Notes under the pieces: generated by a model | Database searches by the model: none | What the model was told of the DNA's origin: nothing | What the model saw: only the letters and a program-made list of their open reading frames with translations | Source: Cycas panzhihuaensis | Lineage: Eukaryota; Cycadophyta | Assembly (NCBI GenBank): GCA_023213395.1 | Contig: CM041465.1 | Coordinates: forward strand, 219,425,741-219,489,740 | Direction of reading: 5' to 3' | Length of the DNA stretch: 64,000 nucleotides | Part shown: one piece after another, positions 1 to 11,540 of the stretch | How positions within the stretch are numbered: the stretch's first letter is position 1 | Layout: every line of letters starts with the position of its first letter | Program-made: the position numbers and the translations under genes

Positions 1-58
1 TTAATTAAACCACATTAACATTAACTAAGTGGCTTAATAATTAACTTCCACATTAACA
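1..58 (-). repeat. C1 3' LTR, first 58 bp only
   Basis: Positions 1-58 match 5541-5598 closely, with only a few mismatches. The minus strand starts with TGTTAATGTGG, directly after the polypurine tract. The rest of the LTR is left of the window. Confidence 0.85.
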
Positions 59-67
59 TCCCCCCTT
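59..67 (-). other. C1 polypurine tract
   Basis: The minus strand reads AAGGGGGGA immediately before the LTR's TG. This is the expected plus-strand primer for a minus-oriented LTR element. Confidence 0.8.
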
Positions 68-1500
68 AATGTGAATGTGGGGAGCCTACCAACTGCAATA
101 ACTGTGTTATCACAAGGCTAGGATTCTCCTGTGTCTTCTTTATCCTTATCGATACATCCCCCCTCAAGGATAACATTGATGAGTCCAAGTCTGGTACATA
201 TCTTCGTGAATTGATCTTTAGTGAGAGGTTTGGTAAACATATCCACAAGCTAGAATTTAGTTGGGTAGTAGTCAACCTATAACTTCCCTCATTTAAGTTG
301 TTCACAAATGTAATGGTGCTAAATCTCATTGTGCTTCATACACATATGAAACTCTAGATTCTTTGATAGGAAAATAGTACTTTGGTTATCAATAAAGACA
401 ACTGGGTATCCATTTGAAACTCTAAGAAACTCCAAGAAACTTTGAAACCATACGACTTCTTTTGCACCTGCATTGAGTCCTTGATATTCTGCCTCTATAG
501 AAGAGAGTGCTATTGTATATTACTTCTTTGACTATCACAAAATAAATCCATTACCAACACTAAACAGGTACCCACTAGCGGACTTATGATTATCAGAATC
601 TCCTCCCCAATTAGCATTTGTGTAGCCATGCAATTGTATCTCTTCACCTAGATGGTATTCGAGACCAAGATTAATAGTCCCATTCAAATACTTCAGAATC
701 TACTTCATTGTAAACAAATGAGGTTCCTAAGGATTCTACATATATCAGGAAACCAACTTGATAGTGTATGCAATATCAGGCCTGGTATGAGTCAAATAGA
801 TTAGACTCCATACCAACTAGTGATACTTTATGCCATCCACAGAGGGCTTGGCCATATTCCTCTATAGCCTTGTGCCTTTTACAGATGGTGTTACAACTAG
901 TTTGTAATTAAGGAATGTAGACTTTATGTCCATTTGATGTAACTCTCAACCATAAGTTACTACTAAGAAAATCAATAAATGGATTGTTGTCATTCTAGAG
1001 ACTGGTGCAAATGTCTCCTCATAGTCAATTCCTTCTTTCTGCTTGAATCCTTACGTAACAAGTCTGGCCTTAAACTTATTCACCTCTCCATTAGAGTAGA
1101 ATTTTGTCTTGTAGACCTACTTGCATCCTAAAAGATTCTTTATCATAGGTAGTGGAACTAAATCCCATGTGTTATTTTTCAGTATAGAACTATACTCCTC
1201 CTCCTTTGTAGCTCTCCATCTTAGATCTCTTTTTTCTCCAAGATCACTAGAGTTATTGGTGTCTACTAGCAGAGTTTGACTAGCATGATGACTTCATGTT
1301 CTTCGATCATCAGTTAAGGTATGCATCACCATACCTGAATCTTCTAGAGTCTTCCTTGCCTATAAAGGTATTGAAGGACCTATTGTTTGAGGTACTTCAA
1401 CTCATAATGGCTCCTAACTATTACTTATTCCACTTGATCATGCTTCCTTAGGTGTTTTATCGATTAGCTCATTGTCCTCTTCGCTTGATGAATTCGGGAA
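68..1500 (-). pseudogene. C1 reverse transcriptase (mostly deleted) and RNase H
   Basis: On the minus strand, a copia RT start is recognisable around 1130-900 (residues like FKARLVT, EGIDYEETFAPVSR, HQMDIKSTFLN). It then jumps straight to TPSVKGTRL at about 900 and to LIYLTHTRPDIAYT near 780. The stretch that should hold the YVDD catalytic box, roughly 130 residues, is missing. RNase H follows, with the block ALSSIEAEYQGLNAGAKEV at about 535-475, so its catalytic Glu is kept. Several in-frame stops occur (for example near 840 and 700). This is an internal deletion on top of point decay. The RT cannot have been functional after the deletion. Confidence 0.8.
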
Positions 1501-1569
1501 TGGGAGAAGTGGGGGTAAAAAGGTTCCTCTGATGATTGGTCAACAGGATACGTTGATGTCTCATCAAAT

Positions 1570-2880
1570 TTGACATCTCAACTAACTATAATATTCTCCT
1601 CCTGTGGATCCCATAGTCTGTAGGCTTTATTCTCAATGTAATAGCCCATGAATATGCACTTTAGACTTTTCTCATCCAACTTCTTTTGGGTATCATCTGG
1701 GATGTGGGCGTATGTGATACACCTAAACATTATTAAATGGCTAATGATAAGCTTATAACTGGTCCATTTTTCTTTGGGGGTCATGCTATGAACTGCTTAA
1801 CTGGGTACCCAATTCAAAATATAAACAACAGTCACCACAACTTTTGCCCAAAACTTTGGTATTAGGTTTTTACCATACACCATACACCTCGCCATCTCTA
1901 TCATTGTACGATTCTTTCTTTTAACAACTCCATTTTATTGTGGGGTATACGGGACCATAAATTCTTACTTTATACCATGATCATAGTAAAATTGATTGAA
2001 TGTATTATTATTGTATTCCTTTCCATTATCACTTCTTAATGACTTTATTTTCTTATCACATTCATTTTCAACCATTGCTTTCTAGTCACGAAAGCGATCA
2101 AATATGTTTGACTTGTTCTTGAGAAAGTAAACCCAAGTCTTCCTAATATAATCATCTACAAATACAAGGGTATAACAAGCTCTAGATATCAAAGGGTTAA
2201 GAAGAGGACCCATTATGTCTAAATATACAAGCTCCATCTTATTCTTGGCTCTCCAGGCATTATCCCAAGCAAAAGGGTAGTGGTGGTGCTTGCAATACAT
2301 ATACCCTTTATACATACCATTTGAGCAAGTAACTAACAACAATCCTTCCACCATCTTCAACCTCTTCAATAGTGCTATATTCTTGTAATTAAGGTGACCT
2401 AGGTGGTTGTTCCATAACTTACTCACGTCATCCACATTAGCGACAAAGGCGTAGGACTTCTTTTAAGACTAAAACTTTTCAAACACCCAGAAGTTATCCT
2501 TGACTTTCCTAGTAGCTATGATAGTAAAGTTCTATTTTAGATCCTTAATCAGGCATTTGTCATCATAGACTTCCACCTTCATGCCTTGTTTGCATATCTC
2601 CTAGGATGAAAGAAGGTTCAACTGCATCTTTGATACATAATACACCCTAATAAATTTACCTCCTGTAATGGAAACTTCACTGATACCTTTTATCGGCAAG
2701 ACATGAGTATCTTCAAGGATAATCTCAACACCACTCTAATTTGAAGTCATGATATCAAAGTTCTACCTCTGGTAAGAAATGTGCTTCTGTACTCTAGAGT
2801 CAAGCACCTAATAATCTCTCTGATCTGATTCAGCTGACAAGGCTTTTACTCAGACATAGTGAGCAGCAACATTCTTTCCT
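1570..2880 (-). pseudogene. C1 protease and integrase
   Basis: Conceptual minus-strand translation gives a protease active site reading DSRVQKHIS (Asp-Ser-Arg instead of Asp-Ser-Gly) near 2780. The integrase zinc-binding segment LWNNHLGHLNYKNIALLKRL follows at about 2415-2355, then integrase core pieces (LVYLDIMGPL near 2215, LRSDNGKEY near 2030). The catalytic Glu position after PQ-stop-NGVV is Lys (about 1935). The C-terminal part (ISHLIMFRCITYAHIPD, near 1700) ends around 1578. The two Asp are present, but the Glu is lost and stops break the frame. Confidence 0.85.
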
Positions 2881-2894
2881 TTATCATCCAGGTT

Positions 2895-3690
2895 GACTTT
2901 GAACTTATCATCATACTTTGAACCAACAGTTCTTCTCATGGTGACCATCCTTCTTTTTGTAATTTCATTTCCTGTTGAACTTCTTTTTGTCTTGAGAACT
3001 TTCTCTTGACCTCTGTGTGACCTTCTCCTCCTTAGTGGCCTCCTTCCTTTGAGTTCTTATAGCTAAGGCCTGACTTGAACCAGAACCTCCAAGTATTCTG
3101 TGATGCTTAAGCTTGGAATCCTCTATTAGAATTAGGTTTTTATGCCCATCAAATGTCTCTACTTCTATCACTTCATCTCTATCATAAATGGTATGGAATG
3201 TGGTGAAGGTAGCTGACATTTTTGACATGATTATTGTGAATAGTAATGCATCATCGATCAAATTTGGCTTTAGTTCCTCTAGCTTATTCTTCAAGTTTGT
3301 AATCTTGTTATGGTAGGAGCTGATGTTATTCTCATCCTCCATATGTGAGTTGATTAATTCCAACATCAGTGTAAGATGTCTATTCGTCTACTTCTTTTCA
3401 AACGTATCACATAGTTTTTTCTATATCTCCGTTGGTTCATCTAAATTATGAACCAACACTCTATGATCTGGCACCAATGATAGTTTCAATAGTCCCACGA
3501 CCATAAATTTCTTCTCTTCGAGACAAATTTGCTCCTTATGGTCTAATGGAATCACATCCACTTTCACCTTAGTGATTCCCCAGAGTTGATTCACCATTAG
3601 AATAAGTTTTATATTAGCCTTCCACTCGTTGAAATTATTACCATTGAAGATAACTTTGGGTATAATGTGCTCTATCTTCAAGAAATAAAC
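2895..3690 (-). pseudogene. C1 Gag (copia type)
   Basis: Two long minus-strand frames, 3421-3681 and 2965-3366, encode a copia Gag. The N-terminal block IFNGNNFNEWKANIKLILM is the DUF4219/UBN2 entry motif. The second part ends in a Lys/Arg/Ser-rich tail. A relic of the zinc knuckle sits near 2900-2950 (GHHEKNCW), with its first two Cys gone. Gag forms the particle that packages element RNA. The frame is broken between the two pieces. Confidence 0.75.
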
Positions 3691-5210
3691 TTCAATACAA
3701 AATAATCAATACTAGAACGAACGTCTATAGGATAAAAGTGCACCTCTATATCCTCATGTAGCTCACGAGCATGCTTCTAGGGGCATCCAACACTAACTAT
3801 ACCCACTTGAAGTGAGCCACTGACTATTTATGCCTTATCAACCATCAACAAACGACCTTAAAATACCCTAAAATGGTGTCAAAAATGACCCTTAAGGCAC
3901 TTAAAACAATGCTCCAAGAATAAAGGATGACTCCACATGGCTATAGTGCACGATCTCCAAGTCTAAATCATGAAAGATCTCCTTGATCCATGCTCAAAAT
4001 GGACCAAGAACACTATACACTCATAATAGGTAAAATATGATGTATCAAAGGTATAAGGGTCTCTTTTTTTATATTTTATCATTGAGGAGAATATACCAAA
4101 AGGTATATTCTTAGATTTGTGACTTTTCAAATACACTGCACCTTTTCACTTAACCTACGTGATTAAAATAAAAGGCATAAAAGAGATTATGATTTACTAA
4201 GTATCAAACCTTAGTAAAAATTATTTAAAAGTGAAATGAAAAGTTGCCTATGCATGATTCCATGAGGTCTGGTTGCCGCACTACTAATCTAGCATGCGTA
4301 CACCACACAGATCAGGGCACGAAGATGAAGGCTTATACCCACTACGTATGGCTAGTAAGCAATCTGTATACTACCCAGCCACCTCCAAACACACCCATCC
4401 AACCTTAATAGACACTAGCTAGCCTTTAAAGAGGTAAACAAACTTAAATATAGTAGGTAAATAGTTCCAGCAACCTCTAGATCATGCCCAACCAATACAC
4501 TACACTCTCAAATAACCTCAAAATAACTATATAGTGCTTATTTAAAGCACATAAGTCTCCAAAATAGCATATAAATAGCCCAACTATCTCTCAACACACA
4601 TATGCGAGCTCAACAAGGTGTATACAATGGAGATAAGAGGTCATACTCCCACTTACAAAAGTAATACAACTCAAAAATACTGTGGGCAGTGCTTTATAAT
4701 GCTATGTGCTTCATCAAATTTCAATATAGAGGGCTGAAAATAACTCAAGAAGGCTCTAATCTCTCCCTTATATAGACTAAATGAAGGTGACACCAGAAAA
4801 AAATATTCCTCTTTTTTAAATTTTATAGTGTTTTTGGTGAAAAAATGACCAACTTACTTGTGTACAAGGTTGGTTATCCTTATAATCTCTGAATCACCAT
4901 CAACGTGTGTTATACTGGCTTGAATTACTATAACAGTTCTTCAATCAGCTTTGGATGACCCCCAACAAACCAACTCCAACCACAACATGGTCTTCATGCC
5001 TGAATGTCGATTATCGACTCCTAAGAATATTTATTCTCTATTGAATAGTGATCTTCACTGCTTCAATCACCATTGATACATTGTACCTACTTTTGTACAT
5101 TATTGGAATTAATGGACCCTCAAGACTCATCTTGGGTTAAATGGTATTACTTAGAAACTAATGATCACACTACTCCACTCAATATTAGGCTTCAACTATA
5201 TAGGATCCTA
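3691..5210 (-). other. C1 5' untranslated leader
   Basis: About 1.5 kb between the primer site and the first recognisable Gag codons. I see no coding segment, only short frames with many stops. In position it is the element's leader. Confidence 0.5.
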
Positions 5211-5224
5211 TGGATCTAATACCA
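5211..5224 (-). other. C1 primer binding site
   Basis: The minus strand reads TGGTATTAGATCCA four bases inside the 5' LTR end. This resembles the TGGTATCAGAGC site that pairs with the 3' end of plant initiator tRNA-Met. Confidence 0.7.
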
Positions 5225-5228
5225 TATT

Positions 5229-5598
5229 TGAGAACATGAAATCATATATAAATGTTCCTAACCATAAAATCTTTTATTATACATAACAAGCAAACAAATA
5301 TACAGAGATAACGGAAGCACAATACATAGGAATTTAAATGGGAAAACCCTTTTTAGAAGAAACCCACCACAAAAGGATCCTTAATGGATCACTTGATTAT
5401 TTCACAATGAATAGATACAATGATTCCTAAATGTTAAATACACAAGGCCTTAAGGCATTTATACTCTCCCAAGAGGTGTCACTCAATTAAGGTTGTGACC
5501 CTCTGAATAAGTCACATCTTTTTTACTTCACAACTTTTCACTTAATTAAACCACATTAACATTAACTAAGTGACTTAATAATTAACTACCACATTAAC
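5229..5598 (-). repeat. C1 5' LTR
   Basis: About 370 bp, with minus-strand ends TGTTAATG...TTCTCA. The right 58 bp match the left window edge, which fixes the outer end. The primer site fixes the inner end. Confidence 0.8.
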
Positions 5599-8056
5599 AA
5601 AAACATTGATTTCACTTCACAAAAAATATTTACATTGATATTTTGTTAGTTTTATAAAGTTTATTAACATTTTTATATAGTTTTTTTAATAATATTTGGC
5701 TAGTTTTGATACGTATGATCCATTTAATCATGGTTTTCTTTAGATTTTTATAGTTATACTATGTACATTTATCTCAACATTTCTAGTCATTCACAACCTC
5801 TTACAATAGCTTATTTACTTATTTGCACTCATCTAGGGTTTAGATCTAAGTTTTCTGAAGAAAATGAATGAAAACTCACATTTTTCATTTACTACAACCC
5901 TAATATTGATCATTTCTTCTTGTTAGAGCTTTATTTATCATTTTGTTAGCCCTAAATCCATTCTTGCTTCTTATTAGAAGAGATTTGAGGTAATTTTAGG
6001 CTTTATTTTACTTAGTTTTACTCAGTTGGGCTCCCCCAAACCCCTAGACTTCCATAACTCCATTCTCCTCAATATAAGATTATTTTTCAAAAATTCCATA
6101 TCTACTAGGTACCTCTCATTATTGCATCCCTTTCTTTAAATTTTCATCTCATTTTGATGCCATTTGATCCCTTGATAAGGTCCTGCACTCCTACTTTAGT
6201 TTGTTATTTTTGCGTGCAAGTCACACAAGCCTTAAAAAAGGTACCTATGTTATTTCTTTGATATCTCTACAATAATTTATCTAATTTACGAACCATCTAA
6301 AGCATCAAAAATGTGATTTAGATCTCCACATCTTGATGTCCTCATTTGTCTAATTTGAGCAATTTTTTATAGAATTTAATCAAGTCAAAGTTGACCTTCA
6401 TTTATTGCTCATATTTCATTAACTATAAACAAGTATTTTCACTATTTCATTAATAACTTAAGTTCTATAGACCTATTTCTTAATATGCCTAAACTATTAG
6501 AAACATTTTTTAGAGCTCTTCTAACAGAATATATTTTACCTAATTTTGACATCATTTTATAGGTCATTAAAACCCCTAAAATCAAGGCTATGTTCCAATC
6601 CTAGTTAAATACGTTTGGAGATCTTTTGAGCAAAATTTTCTTTCCAACTAAATATACTTAATTGATATTTGTATACTAATTGATTATCGATAATATTTAC
6701 TAGTGTTTATAAGATTTATAAGCTTTTTTGTAGCCTTTTATCATCCTTTTTGGCTTTTGAAGTAGTAGAAGTCCTATTACATTTAAAAGCTATAAGCAGG
6801 TACATCTTACCCTATTATTTTCTTTCCATTTCCTCTAAAAGTATATGTAAGTGACTTTATTGCTTGTTTAAGGAGTTTTCTTTGAGTATTTATGCCTATT
6901 TAAGGCCATTTACCTTCTTAAATAGTTCAAAAATATATACCTTGTTTATAAATGAATCCAAGTAAAGGGCTCATTTTTCTTTTACTTACATTACATCTAA
7001 AAGCATCTGCAAGCAATCTTATGCACTTTGAGCTCATTATTTCATAAGTTAAAGGAATTTTTATTTGCCTTAAGACTCTCATACTACTTGAAATCTTATA
7101 AGTACATCATTGCATAAGTTATTGGTTATTGGTTTAATTCTTTTAAGCTTTAAGGTTTCTTTTATTTAAGAATATCATTACATCTTTGCATATATTATAA
7201 GGCCTCTTACATTCATCTTTGTTTGAAAAGATTATAAGTTATACATTGGCCTTTATTTCATATATAATTTTCGTTAAGAATTATTTAGTTATCTTATTAA
7301 AAGAATATTAAAAGGTTATATCCTTGATTGAAAGAGTATTTGAGTATTTGAAAAGATCATCTCCTTGATTAATTTACTTATAGCTTTTTATTGGTTCATT
7401 GAAATAACCTCATTGAAGATGCATATAGTCATTGAAAACTGTTAAAAGTCATTTTACAAGGGGCCTCTTCATTTGAAAGATAAAATTTTCATAAGAAAAT
7501 TTTGATCTCATTTCTAGATTAAGCTACTTTGTATTAAAGTATTTATTTGGAAGATCATATATACATCTTTCAACTTTCTTTCAAGCAAGTTATGTTATTA
7601 CTCAAGGATAAATTTTTCAAAGAATCGATTACATACTTGCATCTATATTGCTTTATTAAAAGGAAATATATTGATCATTAACTTCATCATATAAGCACAT
7701 TATTTCTTTCTTTTAAGCTCACTTTTGAAGTCTTAAAAGAATTTATCTACAAGTAGCATTCATTGAAAGGATATACTTTTCTATTATTATCAAGTTATTT
7801 TTTATTTATAAAAGTAGTTATTTAAAAATTCTTTTCAAGTTCTTTGACTCTCATATAAAAGGCACATTTAAATTAAGTTAAAGTCATCTCCATCATATTT
7901 GAAAACTCAAACATATAACATTATATTACTCTTTAATTTTAAGACTTATATACATCCTTTGAAAGGTTTGTCTCATTTCAAAATAAAATACTTATCTTGC
8001 ATTGATTAAGAAAGTATGCTTCTTATTTTATTAAATGTTATAATTCATTAATTATA
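5599..8056 (+). other. G1 leader region, AT-rich, no gene seen
   Basis: About 2.46 kb, very AT-rich, with stops in all frames. Its length and position match the leaders of G3 (2.4 kb) and G2 (3.0 kb). No RNA gene or other coding signal is visible. Confidence 0.5.
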
Positions 8057-8737
8057 ATGGCTATGAATGATATTAATACTAAGTTTTCTATATTTTATGG
8101 GATAAATTTTTAGATTTGGAGATATATGTTAAAATCACACTTTATTGTAAATGACCTTTAAAATTTTGTAGAACTTGGTTACCTAATGAATGAACCAAAT
8201 TTTAAAGAAAACTTTGAAAAGAACAATGAAGCTCTAGTACTAATGCTTTGTACCATAAATGATGATATACTTACTCATGTGTATAATATGACCACATCTA
8301 AATCTATTTGGGATGCCTTTAATTCACTTTGTAGGGAAGAATCTTTTAATTTAAGTAAATTTAACTATACTGATGATACATTTTGTGTTAGACAAATGAT
8401 AGAATAAGTATTTCTTGATGAAAAGTATAATTTGGTATGTAATGTTGAAGATTCCAATAAGATTGATGAACATAATAATGCATTTGATAAGGCTACATGT
8501 ATATTTGATCCAGTTGATCTTCATCAAAATGATGAACTCAAAGATGAAGGCACTCATATTCATTTAAAGCAACTTACACCTACATTTGAACTACAATTTA
8601 TTAAAGGTTATATAGTAAGGAAAATGGTGCAAATTGATGACTACTTCAAAGTTGATGATGAAGTTACAAGACATGAGCACAATCACTTCTTCAAAGTATT
8701 CCTAAACCATCTATACCACAAGTTCAAGGAGAAGTAA
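8057..8737 (+). pseudogene. G1 Gag-like protein, one frame with three stops
   Basis: A single 227-codon frame from ATG at 8057 to TAA at 8735, with no frameshift but stops at 8111, 8159 and 8405. The N-terminal half (residues about 1-115) has the copia Gag UBN2 pattern, with NNEALVLMLCTINDDILTHV followed by TSKSIWDAFNSL. The C-terminal half (about 120-227) is acidic (DLHQNDELKDEG) and ends FFKVFLNHLYHKFKEK. The last block is shared with G2 and G3, and I do not recognise it from autonomous copia Gags. There is no CCHC knuckle and no protease, integrase or RT downstream. I infer a structural protein for a non-autonomous element. A captured host fragment fused to Gag is possible. Confidence 0.7.
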
Positions 8738-8759
8738 AAGATAACTGTGATGAATATTA

Positions 8760-8768
8760 AAGGGGAGT
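8760..8768 (+). other. G1 polypurine tract
   Basis: AAGGGGAGT lies just before the LTR, where a plus-strand primer is expected. Confidence 0.6.
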
Positions 8769-8769
8769 A

Positions 8770-9077
8770 CAATGGGGTTAATGTTCCTCACCTAACTCCC
8801 ATCTTAGAAACATATGAGTGCATACTTCTTTACGGTAAGTTAAGGTAAGATTACTTTATTGTGCATTGTCATTATTTTATATTATTTTAAATTTGGAGGT
8901 TGAGGAGGTTTCCCTTCTTCCTCCCAAGTATATATCTTATGGGGTTTTAAACCCTGGTATTTATCAACACAACCAACTATTAGAAACCGTATGTACTCTC
9001 TTCACAATGAGTTAATGCAATGCTACTTCACAAGTGCATTTTGAATATGGATTGATTTACATGAGTAAATTCTAACA
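8770..9077 (+). repeat. G1 LTR
   Basis: About 308 bp ending in TCTAACA. Blocks are shared in order with the G3 LTRs (GGGTTAATGTTC, GGTAAG, a T-rich middle, CTCCTGCC-like and ATCAACAC blocks). It is followed at once by a primer-site-like sequence, so it could also serve as a 5' LTR. Confidence 0.65.
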
Positions 9078-9107
9078 TAGTATTAGAGTTGTGATCAAAT
9101 TCTAACA
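9078..9107 (+). other. Primer-site-like sequence after the G1 LTR
   Basis: TAGTATTAGAGTTGTGATC follows the LTR and resembles the G3 primer region TAGTATTAGAGCAGTTCTG. The 12-mer (T/C)AAATTCTAACA occurs on both sides of it (9066-9077 and 9096-9107). Confidence 0.45.
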
Positions 9108-9139
9108 ATTGTAACTTATGTGATATTAACCTTCTTCCT

Positions 9140-10250
9140 TAGCTCAAAAGTAACCCATTGGACCTCAAAAATTATTTACATGATAGTCCTAACAAAGCAT
9201 GGATGGTAATGCCCAAGTTTATAGGAGAAAAGTCACCTTTTATAGGTGAATAATACATTGAAGCATTTTTAAATAAGGCTCATATGTTTAATATTTAACA
9301 CCTTAATGTGGTAGTCTAACTTTTTGTACATTTTTTGGAAGGTAAGGCTTCTTTGTAGTATTAATCAATTACCTAATACCTCCATCTATAGATGGAAGGG
9401 TTTTACAAATATTTTTTAACCTACATACTTTAGTAAGAAAACCATACCCACCCTAGTTAAGGACATTTTGGATATTAAAAAGGGACTCCAAGAATCTATC
9501 TAATAAGACATTAAATGGTTTAGTAGGCTCCTTAAGAGGATTATTTATAAATTTCATTTAATAAAGCCTTACAAAAGAAAGTGATTGATTAAAGGCTTTA
9601 AAACTTATATTAAGCTCATAATGATCCATAAGTTCTCAAAAAACCTAGAGGAGGCCAATAGATTATCCTTGGAAATTAAACTGATGAACACTAGGTATAG
9701 GTTGGTTATTTCCTCCTAAGGGGATATCCCAACCTCTAGAGTAAGAACATGAATTATGGCCCCTAAAACCACTCTAGTTATATTGCCTTCTATGGGATCT
9801 CAAACCTATACTATATGTACAAAGATTCAAAATAAGAATATATACCTAAGATTATGTTGAAAGGTAAGGAGATCTAATACCAACCCCATGTGAATATATT
9901 AAAGAGGTTGAAAGATGAGGTTTCTCCCATAAATAATAAGGATGTATTCCAAATTAATTTCACTAGTGATACATTGATTAGATATAAGGACTTGACTCTT
10001 GAATCTAATGAAATCATCCTAGAGGTATTAACTTTGTATAGTCAAATTTCTTATTCAGATTTGAATATTCCTAACTTTATAGAAGAAGATGATTTTATAT
10101 GGGCAAATGGAGGGATGGTTGTTATTACTCAATCTCAAGTTTCTAAAGTTTCTCAACCACTTAAGCTACTCAAGCTCCTAGTCAAGGAGGCCACAATGAT
10201 ATTATCCTTAGGTCATCTACTAATGCTCCTCTTAATTTAGGTAACTTTTA
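9140..10250 (+). pseudogene. T1 Gag
   Basis: From 9209, the frame reads MPKFIGEKSPFIGE, then EAFLNKAHMFNI, then LFVHFLEGKASL. This is the retrotransposon Gag pattern of Tat-related elements. Stops and frame changes are frequent. An open stretch at 9890-10240 (ILKRLKDEVSPINNKD and on) belongs to the region after Gag and has no motif that I can name. I see no intact zinc knuckle. Confidence 0.65.
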
Positions 10251-10499
10251 AAGGAATAAAACCCATAAGAATTTATTGAATGACCAAGGCCTAACTATTT
10301 CTCATAACCTTAGTTTCTTCTCTAATAAACATTTTGAGAAGTATAACCAAATGAAGGAATTAGCCTAGTACCAAGCAAATATCAATCTTTCTCAAGTCCT
10401 CATCCTTCTTGACCAAAGTGCTAAGATAGTGAATCTTTTAAAGAATAAGGAAATAATCTTGAAGGCACCCACATGAGGAGCTCATACAAGAATAATATC

Positions 10500-10930
10500 T
10501 ATAGTAAAGAAATTTCCTCCTCCATCCTCATCTAACCTCCTACCATTCTATGTCTCACTCAAAATCCATGACAGATACATCCTACATAAGTATATAGTAG
10601 AGTTTAGGAAAGTACATAATTTAATATCTCATGTTATCATAAAAGTTATGGATTTAGAATCTATAAAAGCAATCCAAAATATCTAGGGTTTTAATGGAAA
10701 GGCTACTACCTCAATTAGAATTTTTAAACACATGGTGGTGAGTGTGTTTATGAATCCTTGGGTGGTCACCATTATTGATCTAGTGGTAGTTGATATACTT
10801 CTTTAAGGAATTCTCTTAGGCAAGAAGTGGTTCACTAAAATTGGTGTAATAGCTAATGTCTACATGTCATATATCACTTTTCTTATTAAGAAGGATTTGA
10901 TTCATCTCCTAAGAGAGGAATAGATAAGGA
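10500..10930 (+). pseudogene. T1 aspartic protease
   Basis: The block PFYVSLKIHDRYILHKYIV precedes the active-site position, which reads EFRKVHNLIS where this family has Asp-Ser-Gly-Ala-Ser-His-Asn-Leu. The tail GKKWFTKIGVIANVYMSYIT fits the usual end of the domain. The catalytic Asp-Ser-Gly is gone. Confidence 0.65.
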
Positions 10931-11039
10931 GGCATATTAATCATCTTAGAGAGGATGTATTAGACTATTTATTCAAACACTTAAGGTTGGGGACCTACAC
11001 AACTATGGACAATTATCAAGACTAACTTCCAATAGTAGA

Positions 11040-11540
11040 AGAAGAAATCTATTATTCATAGGATGATGATGTTGATGAGATTTGGACAATGCATTTTGAT
11101 GGAGCCAAGTTAAAGAGTTGGTATAAGTGTTATTCTAAAATTTTGTTATTTTAAATCCCTTTTTATTTTCTTTTAAATTCTTATATAAATACATGAATAA
11201 CATAACTAAGTACAAAGTCTTGATTTGGGGCCTAAATAGGGCTAAAGAGCTTAAGGTGAAAAGCCTCAAGATTTTTAAGGACTGCGATTAGTTATAAATT
11301 AGATCAAAGATCTATTCTCAATAAAATATGAGAGATTCAGAAGTTATCCAAGAGAAAGTACTTAAGATAATCAAAGATTTGAGTCTTTCTCAATCTCTTA
11401 TATCCTTAGAGAAGACAATTGGTTAGTTGATTTGTTAATGGTTACTACTTCTCTTCTAGAAATTATTCTAGATAATCCTAAGAATAAGATTATTAAGATT
11501 ATTTCCTAATCATTTATTTCTAATAACATTGATTAATAAC
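11040..11540 (+). pseudogene. T1 additional archaeal-type RNase H
   Basis: Translation across two frames gives EIWTMHFDGA, GVGISVIL, YKVLIWGLNRAKELKVKSLK followed by IFKDCD, RFESFSISYILREDNWLVD and LLEIILDNPKNKII. This is the extra RNase H that plant Tat-related elements carry besides their own RNase H. The first, third and fourth acidic positions (FDGA, KDC, LVD) remain, and the Glu-bearing AEYEAL-like box reads TKYKVL. It lies between protease and RT. From general knowledge, one plant lineage has this order, whereas many Tat elements have the domain between RNase H and integrase. Confidence 0.7.

Larger units (their letters stand above)
1..5598 (-). mobile_element. C1: Ty1/copia LTR retrotransposon, truncated by window edge
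   Basis: Read on the minus strand, the element runs from a 5' LTR at 5229-5598 through a primer site, a 1.5-kb leader, gag, protease, integrase and RNase H to a polypurine tract at 59-67. Only 58 bp of the 3' LTR lie inside the window. The order protease-integrase-RT-RNase H is the copia order. The terminal bases TGTTAATGTGG occur at the start of both LTRs, next to the polypurine tract on one side. Every domain carries stops or lost catalytic residues, and most of the reverse transcriptase is deleted. It is a dead copy. The left target duplication lies outside the window, so the insertion site cannot be checked. Confidence 0.9.
5599..9077 (+). mobile_element. G1: Gag-like-only LTR element, 5' end missing
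   Basis: This is the first of three related loci (with G2 at 20800-25150 and G3 at 37428-48636). Each has a 2.4-3-kb AT-rich leader, one Gag-like frame, a short purine tract and an LTR of about 275-325 bp starting (TG)TTGGGTTTAATG or similar. In G1 the frame is 8057-8737, the purine tract 8760-8768 and the 3' LTR 8770-9077. The 5' LTR is not seen. C1 abuts the leader at 5598 and probably inserted in it, which would leave the 5' LTR left of the window. No pol domain exists between leader and LTR. Confidence 0.65.
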
